The translations under genes and the position numbers were made by a program. Source: Xiphophorus maculatus (Eukaryota; Chordata; Actinopteri; Cyprinodontiformes; Poeciliidae). Taken from it: DNA of 64,000 nt. The notes under the pieces are model-generated. The model did not search any database and was not told where the DNA came from. It saw only the letters and a program-made list of their open reading frames with translations. Location of the stretch: positions 8,127,882 through 8,191,881 of the forward strand of contig NC_036454.1 of the NCBI RefSeq assembly GCF_002775205.1, given 5' to 3'. The stretch's first letter is position 1, and the number at the start of each line of letters is the position of its first letter. Shown in pieces: positions 1-46,132 of the stretch.

Positions 1-879
1 ACATGTAACTTTATGATGAAATAAGTTAATACTATTTGAACCGACCCCTTACAAAATGCTAATTCTGCTCAAGAATTTGCATTTTCTTGGAGCGAAAATG
101 TTTCTCAGGATTTCTTTGTTATTTTCCAGACAGATTCAGGCTGCAGACTGGATTATTTCTCCTCATCAAACTCTGAACTGGAAAGTAAAATGAATAAAAT
201 AATATTATAGAGGTGCAGAAAAAATTCTATAAAGAATCACAAATCCTAAATATGGGAATTCCGAATCGATTCAAAACACTCAAAAATTGATTTTTACCTG
301 TAAACTTGCCCACTGTACATATTTTAAATACTTCTTTGATAGGTTCTTATTTCAGAACATGCTAGGCAGCTAAGCTAACCTAAAAATGGTGATTTTAAGT
401 TGCAAACTTTGCGTGTAACCTTAAAGAATTGCTTTAAATGTTGTTTTTGTTTGCATTTCTTTTCCTCTAATCACATAATTTAATCTCTAGACCATTTGAA
501 TCGTTTCTGAATCTAATCGTGATCGTAAAAGTGAAATTTTGAATCAAATTGCTAGATGCTGAAAGACTTGCATCTCTAATAATGTGTTCAAAAATGGTAA
601 GGGTGTTTAATGTAAAATTGTTAAACATTATCAAGGAACAGCTCCTGTTTTTTATAGAGAACCATGAAGAAAATGCAGCAGAAATTCCTTTAAGCTCTGA
701 ATATTCACTTAAAACCCCCAAACCGTCTCATGACCAGGTGTGTGCGAGTCTCTGGATGCCATTAGGAAATGAAACGAGCTCCTATTCTTTCTTAAATTTT
801 GCCTTTGAATAATCTTTAAATCAGTCTCTTTCAATCAATTCAACGCAGGAGGAAACCTGAGCTGGAAAATGACTCCGCT
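1..879. other. AT-rich non-coding stretch with a degenerate dispersed repeat
   Basis: No open frame here resembles a known protein. Between about 205 and 580 a sequence beginning AGAGGTGCAGAA is matched at its far end by the inverse AGAGATGCAAG, and both halves contain runs of the GAATCGATTC type. That is the look of an old non-autonomous DNA transposon. The short open frames at 467-812 lie inside this repeat and are judged non-coding. Confidence 0.35.
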
Positions 880-1340
880 CCTCGTGAAACCCTGAAACAA
901 AAGCCGTCTTCCTGCTGAGCTGAGATGATTATCAGGCTGACACACTTTGGGCCACCTGCCAGCACTGCACTGTAAAAAATTATACAAGTCTCCCTCCATG
1001 CATGTGCATCCCTGCGCATTTAAGCCGCCCGGGTTTGTCATCCTAACATCCCCCAACCCCTGACTGGCATTTTCAAGTGGTTGCAGATGAAACATGGCCC
1101 CCCTCCTACAATGCTAATGAATAGGCCGCTGATTGCAGGATTACAGCGTCGGCTGTCTAATGAGCAGATACGCTACAGAGCCCCTCGTCTCCACGTATTC
1201 ACATTTTTCTCCTTGAAACTGATGAGCTCTTCCCCGCACAACAGTCAACAAAACCTCTGTGGAAGATTGCAGCATGAGCCATCTTCATCATCAGCCTCCT
1301 CCTCCTCATGCAGGTTTATTTCAGATGCTCTGGGTATATT
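880..1340. promoter_or_regulatory. candidate conserved non-coding element
   Basis: This block is richer in G+C and lower in simple sequence than its surroundings. It carries homeodomain-like cores such as CTAATGA near 1113 and 1158, and I see no transposon ends. The open frames crossing it on both strands have no recognisable protein similarity. The idea that it is an enhancer is inference from composition only; comparison with other fish genomes would decide it. Confidence 0.25.
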
Positions 1341-2391
1341 CTAATTCTTCAGCTTTTTTGGTCTTGAATATATTATTTAACTGAGCTGAAGATGCCTTGC
1401 AAAGTGTCTGAAGGGAAGATTGGGGTGATAATGACTCAATTTAAACGATTAAATAATAGAAGCGGGGAGATAAAATGTCAATGAAGACTGAAAGCTTTAG
1501 AAGAACAAAAGGAACAATAAGGCAGATCATGGACTGTGTGACTTTTCTTATGAGGCATAACCATAAAATCTATAATTCTGCAAAACGTTTGTGCTGTTTT
1601 TCTGAACATAAAATCCAGAATTGAAACAAAAACACATTATATGTTGTTGACTGTCATTCAAGTCTCCAATTACTTGGTTTGCTAATCACAGAAATCATAA
1701 TATTTTTTGCTAGCCTGGTAAAATACTATGGGGTTCCATTTGTGTCAAAAATAAGTACAAGTCATATGTGTAGATGTTGTTGGTCTGTGTCGTTGCTCTG
1801 TGTCTTTGGTTGATGTCTACGGTCTTAGTGCTTTATGGATACGTAGATGTTGCATGTAGGTGATGCATATGTTACGTCTCTAGCTGCGTCGTTGTTGCTC
1901 ACTGTCACCTTGTCAGTTCATCTGCAGTAAAGCAGCGAACCCTTCGCAGTTGTTTTTTGATGTAACTTCTGTGATTGGTCCATGTCGTTGGTCGGTGTTG
2001 CTGTTGCCTGTTCTCTTCGCCAGTGTTGAAGTAGGTCATGTCTGATCAAAGAGTTTATTAGATATTACAAAAATATTGGTCTTTCAATATTAGTGTTTTC
2101 AAAATGCTTAGATTTCTACCTTGTATTTCCTTCAGGCATTAATCTACCGCTCCCTCTCGCTTCGTCCTCAGGCGCTCGGAGGTTCACTGACGAGGACGAC
2201 TGTCAACAGCAAACACTCCTGACAAACAAATGTAAATAATGCCTTGTCTTGTGACCAACTGACACAACAAGTGGTAGTTAGGGTTACACGAGACACACCA
2301 TCCTCTACTGAATTTTAAGCCGTATTCAACATTTTAAATAATTTTAATATTAAATAATATAATGTTTTCTTCAATAGATTCCAGGTCATGT
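1341..2391. other. intergenic, no gene seen
   Basis: AT-rich spacer. The part from about 1770 to 2040 is rich in GTTG/GTCG words but has no open frame or repeat ends that I can recognise. Confidence 0.5.
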
Positions 2392-2910
2392 GCTCCATTG
2401 ACTCAAAATCAGTGTGAAATTGTTCCACTAAAGTGTATAGATGAGGCACACTCATTCTTACCCCATTTGAACCCTTTTTCTTTATTTTTGCAATTTTTTG
2501 TCAATAATTTAGTCTAAATTTAGTAAATATACTTTTAGCAATATTTTGTCCAAATTTAGTAAGTATATTTTTTAGTAATTGTTTGTCCAAATCTTAAAAA
2601 ATGCTAAAAAAATATATATTTACTAAATTTGGACTAAATTTTGAAAAAAAATTGCTAAAAAAATATTAAAAGGGTTAAGATGGAGTAAAAATGAATGTGC
2701 TTCATCTAAACACTTTAGAAGAACAATTTTACGCTGATTTTGAATCAATATGTCACATATCCCAGAAGCTATTGAAGAAAAATACTAAATTTTAACTAAA
2801 AAATGAGCTAAAAGTAAAAGAAAAATGAGTTAAAATGGAGTAAAAATGAATGTGCTTCATCTAAACACTTTAGTAGAACAATTTCACGCTGATTTTGAGT
2901 CAATGGAGCC
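2392..2910. repeat. palindromic (foldback) element with an internal duplicated arm
   Basis: The segment 2392-2482, starting GCTCCATTGACTCAAAATC, recurs in inverse orientation at 2827-2910 and again, as a second inverse copy, at 2668-2762. The centre is also palindromic, with repeated words such as TAAATTTAGTAAATATA and their complement. The structure fits a non-autonomous DNA transposon with long inverted ends whose right arm has been duplicated. No coding capacity is seen. Confidence 0.65.
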
Positions 2911-3153
2911 CCATAAAATGGAAATCTATACAGACGAAGCTGTGAAGCCAGGCTGGTTGTTCGAGGTTTCACCTTGGTTTTAGCACAGGCGGTTTATTGT
3001 TCACATCCTTGACTGTGGTGTTAAAATGCTAAATGACAACATCGAGCCGAAGGCCATTTAGGATTCAGTCAAGTGCTGAACATAAAAGAACCATTTGCTG
3101 TTGAGTTGTCATGCTGTAGATGGCGCTATGTTTGGTGACAATGAGCTGGGATC

Positions 3154-3405
3154 GCTGCAAAGACATAAAATATTCTCAAGTATTTTTGGTCTAGTTTCTA
3201 GTACAGATATCTTTGCACGGTTGAAGAAAGACAAAATTAACTTGCAAGTAACTTTTCAGCAGGAAATATGAGCTTGTTTGAAGTCAATAATTCCTCAATA
3301 CCAATGAAAATTTGTCTCATTGGCAGATTATTTAACTTATAACAAAACATTGTTCCCATATTTTCATGTAAAACAATGTCTGGCAGAACAAATACAAGTT
3401 AGAAA
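3154..3405 (+). mobile_element. palindromic MITE family A, partial copy 1
   Basis: The copy begins GCTGCAAAGACATAAAAT and runs through the family's typical words: TTTTTGGTCTAGTTTCTAG, AGACAAAATTAACTTGCAAG and CATTGGCAGATTATTTAAC. Mainly the left half is present. The open frame at 3320-3559 starts inside it and is not a gene. Confidence 0.65.
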
Positions 3406-5689
3406 AAATAACTTTTACATCTCAAATAATTATCTGAAGAGAAAAAAGAAACACTGCTGCAGCTGCCACTATTATACCAAAAGTTGCCAACATAATCAGT
3501 TCTTCACTATTTACCTTCAATCTTTATTACTTACTTTTTCTTATAATAAACTCTCATGATTAAACAATAGTAGATCAACCACTGAAAATGTAACCTGCAA
3601 AATACACATTGTTTAAATATAAATGTAAGAGGAGAGACACTAAACAGGCAATTCACATATAATAGCACAGTAAATAAAGGACTTTAAGACACTTGGGTTG
3701 TTTGGCTTCTGCTTTGTGGAATATGTTCATTTTATTCTATTAAGCTTCCAAACTAAGAGTAAGAGCATCGTGATGTGATGAAATTTGTCACCCAAACTTG
3801 CATAACAGCGTATAAATCAACATTTTAGCACAAGTTTACATAAGCTAAATCTACTTTTTGGCTTTGTGTGTGTTTTCTAAGTAGATATTACCCAGACATA
3901 GTATTTAACTTTATCCTAAGGCTCTGTGCAACCAAATTCAGTATCATGTTTCCAAGCAAAGCTAAGACAAACCCGAATGAATGTATTTTCTCCTGAAATA
4001 TGCACCAGTGAATGGTGTACTTTAGAAAATTTGGAGAAATAAACATAAATGATCTGTTTCATGGCTAAACAATTACTCTTACAGTAGCACTGAAAATAAA
4101 AGTTGACAAAAAGCGAAGCAAAAGCTTTCATCCAGGCTCACAGCCAACTGTGCACTATGTGAAAATAAACACTGGAGTCCGCCGCAGTTTCCCAGGATGC
4201 GTGTTTCTGAAAGGACAGCATTGGGTCTGAACCGCCACAGCACTTCTGTTTGGTTTATAAGAAGCTGTGGTAAAATCTAAATGACTCTCCTAAGCCAGGC
4301 TGGAGATACAGTAAACCTGAAAACCAAGATTCCTGGGAACTACTGAAACGTTTTGCAGAAAGACGTCCATGTTACTGTTTGGCTTTTTTTGTTAAATAAA
4401 GTCACTTTCCGAATCACCAAATTGGAATTAAACAAGAAAACTCACAAAGTTTATCTAAAACATGCAGCTGAGTTGTGAGAAGTGTCCTGACTTCAGCACG
4501 TAAAGATTCAACAATATCGTCTTTCGCGCTAAAAATTTGTTTTTTGATAAATAACAGACCTGATTTACTTGTGATGATTTTAAGGATTAAATGAGAAGTT
4601 GCATGAAAAGATTAAAAATGGATGTATATTTTTATAGTTTTAGTTGTTTTTACAAGATTTTTTGAATTACACCAAATTGCACAAGAACTTCAAGATAACA
4701 TTATATCTTATTAAATGAAAAGTAATTACACTTTCAGTAGCACAGACAAAAAGTGTCGACAAAAACTAAGGGTGAAATTTCTAATTTTCTTATTTCGAAA
4801 AGAAACTATTTATGCAGCAATTTTGTTAGTTTAAGACCTGAATTATATGCATCTCTGAGTCTCATTAGTTGTCTTCTCTCTTTTACTGGATCAAATATTA
4901 TTATTAGTAGTATTATTTTCTTTTACTTCAGTTTATTGTTCATAATAACATAGATATGTGTTTGCTATTTAAATTTTGCATCAATCAACAGTATTTCTGA
5001 GCGTTAACATGTATTTTTATGTACATTATAATATTTATATTTAAATAAAAGTAGAAGAAACCTTAGATTTACTTGTGTTAATTTTAAATAACATTTTTGC
5101 TCAGTTTTAACTTGTATTTATTTAGTTGTTCATTTACTTATTCAGTTTTTTAAGTTTCTATCCACAACAAAAACGTATTACGTTATGAAATTGTAACCAT
5201 ATTTTTACATATATTTATAAAGTGGATGATGTGTTTTTTCTATGTTTCTATTGATCTTGAATTTGTTACAAGTTCGGTTGTGTATTACGTTTTCCATCCA
5301 CAAGAGGGCGATGTTTCTAAGATACACCGGCTAAAATGTTGCACCAACTGTTTAGCTTTCATACAGACTAATGATGATTCATCAAAGATTAAAGGACAAA
5401 ATGATGAACTAATAACTTTGCTTAAGTTCCTTATAATTAACTTCAGCTGGAACATTTGATGAACTCTTCGCGTTTATTGACAATCCAGCCAAAAATGCGT
5501 ACATTTGGAACATCTCAGCAATAATTCCGTTAAATATAATCAATACTACAATTGTTGACATTTACAAAAATGCAAACAGCATTATATATATATATAATTT
5601 GTGCCTTATTTATTGATGTTGATCAAACTGTCTCGGAAGTTTTACTTTGAAATCAATGGGATGTAAATATGGCGGAGGCCACACGGTGG
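3406..5689. other. AT-rich intergenic DNA, no gene seen
   Basis: No supported coding exon, RNA gene or clear transposon end is visible. Short open frames at 3916-4131, 4753-4953 and 5226-5459 are low-complexity or lack homology that I can recognise. A short TA microsatellite lies near 5583-5598. Confidence 0.5.
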
Positions 5690-5765
5690 CGCAGTGGTTA
5701 GCCATACTGCTTGCAGCATTACCCAATGACAGCTTGAAATCCTGCAAGTATAAGTGATAATCTCC
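5690..5765 (+). mobile_element. tRNA-derived SINE head, fragment
   Basis: The words CACGGTGGCGCAGTGGTTAG and TGCTTGCAGC match the tRNA-like head of the complete SINE found in inverse orientation at 35459-35842. Only the head survives and the B-box region is degenerate. Confidence 0.6.
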
Positions 5766-7970
5766 TATTTATTGTGACATCACACAATAAAAACGAAGGT
5801 TTAAAACAAAAAGGAAGAAAAATGTAAAGTTAACTGAAAATCACAATCAGGTGTTTTGATCATTTCTTTTAGGTTTATTTATTTTCAATACGTCTTGCCA
5901 TATTTTTTGTTTCTAATTATTGCCATTAAGGTGTTTCTGTATATGTTCATTCCTTAGTATTAAGTTTAATCATTTATTCTTATGTTCTGTTTTAGTGTTT
6001 GTATTTTGTTCTTTCCTCTCTTCTCCTTCATTCAGCTCCACTGTAAATGTTTTCCTGCTTGCTCTCTGCTGCAGCTGTTCCTCGTTTCTCCAATTATCTG
6101 GTTGCCTTGTCATTTCCACGTCTCTCTCAGCATATAAGCTCATATTGTTCTTTTCTGCATTCTTTAACATGTTTTCCATGCATTTTTTAATTGTTGTCAA
6201 GTTTTTGTTTCCATAAAAACCCCGTTTTGTCGAAAACATGACAAAGAACTGCAGAAAAATGAGGCGTTTGTGCTGCACAGTAAGTCTAGTCACACTTTCT
6301 ACAGATTAACAGGCCCAGCTCTGCTCTAGACTCTAGAAATAGAACATTTTACATAACAGTTATGTGCTTAAATATTATTTTATATTATTTTATCAATCCA
6401 AACGGCAGTTTTTCCTGTATTCTGGTGAAGCAGATCAAGGTAAAAAGATGCTTAATATTATTTAATTTCAAGAAGTTTTTCTCATTAATTGTTGTTCATA
6501 TTTTAACAGTTTGTTTTTGGGAAGTTTGATTAATATATTCTATCCTTTTAAAGACATTCGTGATCTTGATGTGGCCCAAATTGAAAATGAGTTTGTCATC
6601 CCTGATTTAGGAAACACGGCAACACCTCTGAGAAACTTTTACCAAACAAGAAGTTTCACATATTAGACTTAAAAACACACAAAAATCCCCAAAATTGATC
6701 CCCATGATTGATCTCGGAGCGTTCTGTCTCCTGGGACATGATTGGGTTTCAGGTGGAGAGCAAAAACGTCTGAATGATTTTTAAAGGTCTCTTTGGTCTT
6801 CGTCTCTCCATTTAACTTCTTTTAAAACACATTCCACTTTCAGCTCTGGAGGATTTTGCTCCAATCCGTCTCTCTCTGAAATATTTGGAAATATTTGAGG
6901 TGGTGAATGTGTTGACACGAACTCTCCCACCGGGTCGTAATGTGAAACTGCTGCTGTTTGCAGCCGAATCGTGTTTCTCTGGTTCTCCTTTTGTTCTCTG
7001 AGTATCAGGCAGAGTTTCAGTTTGAGCTCAAATCCTTCCAGGTTGATTCATTTGTAACTGTTATTAAGTAATGCATAATTAAGTGTCTGTCACATTACAG
7101 ATAGAAATCTGCATCCACTCACCATTTGCATGAATGCATTAATTTAGAGGCTTTTTCAGATTTATTTCAACTATTTCTTTTCCCAGGATGGAATAATTAT
7201 ACAGTATGCAACTTCAATAATTTTTAAAAGCAAGAAATAAACGCACAAGTTTTAATTTATGGTGATTTTTTTTTCTGCCTCAATCATAGAGGTTTTGTAA
7301 CCTGCCAAGATTCTGACATAATTCTGGCTCTATGTTTAATATTTAACCTTTTTTCTATAAAAACAGCAGATCTCACATTATTACGACTTTATAATATTAT
7401 TATTTATTTATTCTTGTTATATTATGACTTCTTGTTAATTTTTGACTTTATTCTCATACAAATTTATTTTGGCAATATTATGACTGTTTTAACATTATGA
7501 CTTTATTCTTGTAATTTTTTTGTGTTATTCTTTTTAGTATGACCATAAAACTCTGTTATACTTTTGCAACAATATCTATATAATAATTCAGATTTACACT
7601 CTAAGTGGAAGAACATTTATTTAATTTATAAACAAATAAATGGCAGTAAGATCTTTCTGATCTTTTTACAGAAATTTGTTAAAAAAAAAGAATATAAAGT
7701 TCAAAACCGATTCTGTTTGGGTAAAAACTTCAGAGTGTTTGAATTGCATAGAAAATGCTTGTTCAATACAACCAATAATTGATATATTAATGTTGTAAAA
7801 GTTGAACAAAACATTAGAAACCAGCAGATTAATGTAAAGATAAGAATTTAAATGAAATAAACTATGAGTGAAAACTTTCCACCAAAATTTTAATCCTCAT
7901 TTCCAGAGTTTTCAGAGAAGCAGGTCGGATTATTTGGCTTATAAAACCCAGCAGAGTTTTTTATTTTGGC
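5766..7970. other. AT-rich DNA downstream of the keratin gene
   Basis: No gene is seen. The two overlapping open frames at 5920-6293 on opposite strands have no recognisable family. On the minus strand, an AATAAA at 7616-7621 lies about 350 bases past the keratin stop codon and is a possible polyadenylation signal. Another at 7959-7964 is probably too close to the stop. From about 7360 to 7560 there are repeated TATTATGACTTTATTCT-type words, a simple-repeat family that also occurs at 41.6 and 53.0 kb. Confidence 0.4.
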
Positions 7971-19908
<11,938 letters not shown>

Positions 19909-20149
19909 TTAGAGTTAGCTTTTCCCTTAAGGCAGGGGTGTTGAGGCAGAATGTATTGATAAAACCCTTTAACAAACTTTAAATATTAATAAATACCTGT
20001 TTGTATTTGATTAACATCATTTCACAATAATGTAATTTGGCAATACAGATAAAAACAGCTTTGATTTGATGGAGTAAATAATATTTAAACACAAAACTCT
20101 TATCTCGGGAGTTATATTCATGTAAGGGCCACAGAAAAAGTTATTATGG

Positions 20150-20640
20150 GCCGTATTTGGCTACTGAGGGCACATATTATGCACAATTCACATTTTGCAC
20201 ATTTTTATACTTCCATTTGTGTTTTTACTGCTTCTAAAAACAGCCCAAGCACTTAGAAAACTGCTCTGGCTTTTTTAAGTGCCCAAGCACCAAGGAGCTT
20301 GGGCTTCCGGTGCCCAAGCTTGGCACCGGGAGCCGGTTTTCACTGAGTGAAAAAAACTGGAGTGAAAACTCCAGTTTTCATAGGAGTTTTACTGCTTGTG
20401 AAAACTGGATAACCACCCAGACTTTTCTGGCAATAAGTTAATGTTTTTAGTGTCTGAAAAATGAGTTGTTTCAAAAACCTCCTGATTGTTAAGTCACAGT
20501 CCTGTGGCGTAACCTAGCAACCCCAGAGAAGTTCAGCCCATTGCCTAGCAACCCCAGCCCAGCCCATTGCTTGAAACATAACTTTTACGTTTTCATGTGG
20601 TCACCTTCCTACAATAATGGCCCACGCCATGTTTTGCCAA
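20150..20640 (+). mobile_element. dispersed repeat family C, copy 1
   Basis: Shares ATTTTTGCACATTTTT(A/G)TACTTCCATTTG(T/G)GT, followed by CTTCTAAAAACAGCCCAA and later GCCTAGCAACC, with a second copy at about 30285-30560 in shoc1. The CCTAGCAACCCCAG block is itself duplicated at about 20512-20565. Confidence 0.5.
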
Positions 20641-20902
20641 AAGTGATTTAGCAAAGATAAATAACTAAAATAAGCTTCAAAAAGTTGATTTAGGCCATTT
20701 TGGCAAAAATTGGCCATTATTTTAGCAAATTATTGCTTTACATGTCTCCCCTTTTTAAAAAAATAGAATGATAAAAAGTTATTAAACTTCCTGTGAAAAC
20801 TGAATCTTATGCGTTATATTTAGGTTAGAGAGTGATAATTTCTCCAGAAAAGTTTCCAGTTTTTGTGTTAGAGCTGCTGTTTGAAGGAGAAGCAGTACTT
20901 AC

Positions 20903-21020
20903 ATGTACTTCAGAGCGTCAGTGGGTCTTTCTTTGCTTTGCTCGGCCGACTTTCTGCTTCTCGGAGGTGAAAGTGACTGCTGTTGCTGCAGCAGCTGAAC
21001 ACAGGTGACCGTATTTAGAG
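20903..21020 (-). promoter_or_regulatory. krt18: probable keratin promoter and 5' non-coding exon
   Basis: On the minus strand a strong donor, CAT|GTAAGT, ends at 20903. It pairs with an acceptor, TTTCTACAG, whose exon starts at 19892, eight bases before the ATG at 19884. A TATA-like CTAAATA lies at about 21012-21018. If used, it would place the transcription start near 20985. The splice sites are read directly; promoter use is inference. Confidence 0.5.
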
Positions 21021-21202
21021 AGGAGGCGCCGCCGGGGAATCCAGCCCCTCTGCAAACAAGAAGAGGGAAGCAACATGACACCGCGCAGAATACCTGAAGG
21101 CAGTCATGAGTTCAGCAAACATGACCTTTAAAGCTTAATTTAAGGAAGGAAAGGTGTATGGTTACCTTTAAACACACTTTAAATATGGTTAAAACTGATA
21201 TT

Positions 21203-23205
21203 TTGCAGGAGAATAGTCTTACTAAGCATTTTTGGTCCAGTTTCTAGTGCAACTATCTTAGTAAAATTGAAATAAGACAAAACTGACTTACAACTTTTCA
21301 GCAAGATATGAAAGTTTTAATTAAGTCAATACAGGTTTAATAATTAAAAAGTGCCAATTCTACTGTAGCAGATTATTTCACTTATATTTTTGAAAAAGTG
21401 ATCAGTTGCCTATTTCTAATAACTAAACAGTATGTTATGTTATAGTCTTGTTTAGTATATTAATATTATTGTTAATTTAGTTTTTTATTTGTTCCTGCTG
21501 TCACACTTGAATTTCCCCTTTGCGGGACAATAAAGGCTGTTTCTATTCTACTGGGTTCTATAAAAATTTGGCTCGTTAAAGGTGGAATAATCTACCAGTG
21601 GGACTAGTATGTTTTTATCAGTATTAAGGAATTATTTACTTCCTATGTCCTGCTGAAAATGTACTTGCATTTTAGTTACATGACCAAAAAATACTTGGTA
21701 AGATTTTGTGCTTTTATAGTGAGATAAATTAAGTAAAGCAACAGTATCCTTGTTTGTTTTGGCAGCACACAAACTAGTTTTCAGGGCAATATTTGGTCTC
21801 ACATCTCCAAACAATGACAAGCTCTTCCTCAGAGCCCTGTGTGGTTTGCACGCACCAGACCCAGGTGTACTGAGGAAGAATACAATGGCTGCTGGTGAGA
21901 TGTGAGAAGCTGAACAGCAACTCAGATGACTGGAGGGGAGAACAATGCAAGGATGGAGTGAAAAGAAAGTAAAAACCCCTGAGAAATGTACAGAGAAATG
22001 CAGGGCGGAGGCAGACCTGGCTGAACTGGAAACCTCACAAACATTATACAGGTCAACTATCTCCACACCTTTACAATACGTAATCTCCTTTTTGCTGTAT
22101 GTACTATAAACATGTATCACTTTTAATTGCCCTGAGCATTATTCTCCAGGATATATCAGATCACTAAATGATACTGACTGTTAGATTTAACTCCACCAAG
22201 CTCCACCCAGCACAGCTCTATTGTGGACGAACAGATTCTCGCTTTGTCCAGCACTCAAAAGTCCTTTTGTCCTGGTTCTGATGTGATGATGAGACATATT
22301 TGTCACTACAGGAAGAGGAAAAAGTTTTAAAAAATCACGAAAGCCCAGGGTTAATTGGGGGTACACTGCAAAAAAACTAAATCTAACCAAGTAGATTTGG
22401 GTTAGTTTCTCTCAAGTAACATCTTAGTATATTTGAAACAAGACTAAACTAATTCAGAAGGAACTTTGTAGCGAGAAATAAATCTTGCTGTGAAGTAATC
22501 TGCCAGTGGAATAAGACAGTTTTCACATAATATAAGTTGAAATATTTTGTTCCACTGGTAGATTATCTCACTTAACTAGAACTTTTTCATCCATATTAAG
22601 CAATTACTGACTTAAAACAAGCTACTATTTATTGCTGAAAAGTTCCTTGTACGTTAGTTTTGTCTTATTTTAAGTTTACTGAGATGCTTTGCACTAGAAA
22701 CTAGATCAAAATACTTTGTAGGATTTTGTTTTTGCAGTGAAATGTCTTTCTAAATATCTTAAATGGTATTTATATAAAAAAGGCTGCAGTACACTGCAAA
22801 ATACAAACTATTACAACATATTATTGTCAAGTTTGTAGTGCAAATAATGTAGTACAGTTTAAATAAGACAAAACTAACATATAGATATTTTTTCAGTAAG
22901 ATATTGGAGCTTGTTGTTAGTCAATAGTCACTTAATATGGATGAAAAAGTTCTAGCTAAAGGTGAAATAATCTGCCAGTGGAACAAAACATTTCAATTTA
23001 TATTATGTGAAAACTTGTCTTGCGCCACAGGCAGATTATTTCATAGAAAGATGTATTTCTTGCTGCAAAGTCAAAAACAAAACTAACTTACAAATACATT
23101 TTCAACAAGATTTATGAGTTTGTTTTATGCCAATAGTTTCTAAATGTTGACGTAAAAGTGTTAGTTCTGTTGGCAGATTATTTTACTCAGCCCTAGATAA
23201 ACGTC
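21203..23205. mobile_element. cluster of palindromic MITE family A copies between keratin and shoc1
   Basis: At least three copies occur: 21203-21720 (with a foreign insert at about 21418-21575), 22364-22739 (CACTGCAAAAAAAC to TTTTTGCAGTG), and 22792-23205 (two damaged pieces). Each carries AGACAAAACTAA, GAGCTTGTTTTAAG or their complements, and the GCAGATTATTTCAC core. The 162-aa open frame at 21632-22120 overlaps one copy and is not a gene. Confidence 0.65.
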
Positions 23206-24890
23206 TTGCCATAAATGAAATAATAAGAAAAAACAAACACCTCGGTGGGTTCTTCTTTTATTCAAACTAATTTTATTTAAGAATAAGTTATTTTTAGTTA
23301 GTTTTAAGACATGAATATGTGGGGTGAGATTCTTGTCATATTTCATTACTTTGTGTTTTGTGGATCTTCTGTGAGAAAAGTGAGGATGAAGTAAAAAGAT
23401 TGGACTCACGCCTGCATTCAGTGGAGCGTCGCGTTAGTGTGAATTCATCTGCAGGTCGTCACCTCAGTGTGAAAACACATTTACTCAGAGGATCAGGTCT
23501 CAAATCAAGCACAAACCCCCGGCTTGTTAAACACAGTATTTTTCTCACCTTGATGAAAGACATGTAAAAACTAAACATAGATGAAGTCGTCCAATCAGGT
23601 CATGAGCAAAATTTTACAGCTTTAGAGCATTGAGCTGGAATGTTTGGTGAAAGGAAGAAAAACGCTTCACACTCACACATGGATTGAAATTAATTAGAAA
23701 GAACTAAGTAACTAAAAACTCCTTAGATGTGAGCATATTTTGATTCATTTGTTCTCTAATCTGCTCTATGACTGTATCTTGATTTTGTAGTAAATAGTGA
23801 CATCTGGTGATATTAAGTGAAATAGATTTCTCCAGGGAAAGCTGAATCAAGTCAAATCTTTGGGTATGCTTTTCAATATTGAAGTTTGATTAGTTTTTTT
23901 TAGATAGAAGATATCCTTTTTCTATATTTTCTTCTAAATCCTTAGACTTTCTGATTATTTTCAATGTTTTTGTTCTGTAATTTTAAACTGTAGGTTGCAT
24001 AACAATAGATTTATTATAAAAAGCAAAAATACTTTCAGCTGCAAAACTAAAATGATTTTTCAGTTTTAGGGTACGTTTAGTACTCAAAAAGAAACATACT
24101 TAAGACTAATATTTTAGCTGAAACATGTGCAGGCTTCAGACAGTATCTGTATATATCTTTGTCTTATCTTTCTAATATCTTTATAAGTTTCTATTCAGTT
24201 TCTGATCAGTCAGTTTCTCATATCTGTTGCAACTTGTTCCATTAACCTAAATTATTAAGTTTTCTTCATAAAACTGATGAATTCTCATCTAACATATCTT
24301 TTTTTTCCTTTTTTTTTACAATGTAATTTTAAAATCTTACATCACTTTATTTTTGTTCTATTGTCTAAGCAGATGTGATATACACTTTTTTGTATATATA
24401 AAGCACCGAAACCATACACAGTAATTAGGGCACATACATTATTTTTACTTTAGATATTTGTTAGATTGTCCAGCAGCGCATCACCCCATCGAACCGCAAT
24501 AGACGATCTTTGTCACTACTGGCACGACGACACCGTTTCCGCTCCGAATTAAAACACTGATAAACCCCCAATTAAGACATGTAGGTTTGATGCTATGTGA
24601 CAAATTATTATTATAAAAGTCTATATCTATTATCTTTAAGTATTTCTTTTTTATAAGTCTAAAATTAAGGAATAGAAAATAACTTTTCAGCTTTAGCTAA
24701 CAAGTCAGCTATTGCTAGCTTAAAAACTAGCTAGCTAAATAGGCTAAATATATATTAGCATTTAACAGTTTAATTTTAAGTATTGGGCACACTTCCGGAG
24801 AGTGAAAACACAATCAAATATCTTGCTGTAAGGTGGGAGAAATTGAGTTTTTGTCCTTTTAAAATTGATTTTTTTTTTTACATTTTGAAG
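23206..24890. other. spacer upstream of shoc1; start exon not identified
   Basis: The shoc1 initiator exon should lie here or further upstream, because the first recognisable exon begins mid-codon after an acceptor. I could not find an ATG exon with a donor in the right phase. A G+C-richer patch at about 24465-24560 and an ACTTCCGG (ETS-type) word at about 24789 could belong to the promoter. Nothing else is recognised. Confidence 0.35.
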
Positions 24891-45768
<20,878 letters not shown>

Positions 45769-45981
45769 TCTTCTTTTAACAATAAGATTTTCTTTTTATT
45801 GTAGCTGTAAATTTTTCCAACATTACTGTTCCATATTTATGAGTTTTACCAGTTCCACTTTAAAAGTTAATAATAAAAATAAATTCAAATGTAATGAAAC
45901 AGTAAATTCAGTAGCTGTGATGTAAAACATGTCACTCATATGTAATTCATTGTAATTGAAAGATTTTCACAGAAAAGATTT

Positions 45982-45987
45982 AATAAA
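45982..45987 (+). promoter_or_regulatory. shoc1: candidate shoc1 polyadenylation signal
   Basis: An AATAAA lies 214 bases past the shoc1 stop codon (TAA at 45766-45768). Another AATAAA-like run occurs at about 45866. Which one is used cannot be told from sequence. Confidence 0.4.
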
Positions 45988-46132
45988 ATGAGATCAGCTC
46001 GTCTTGTTAATCTGGGAGAAATTATGAGTGGATTAAATCATATCCTTTACTTCCTCCAGTTGAGTAGTAACTAATTACATTTACTGAGATTTACTTGAGT
46101 AACGTTTGGAAAAAATACTTCTAGGAGTATTT

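Noticed and set aside
21632..22120. 162-aa minus-strand open frame
   Set aside because: It starts within a palindromic MITE copy, has no homology that I recognise and no splice context.
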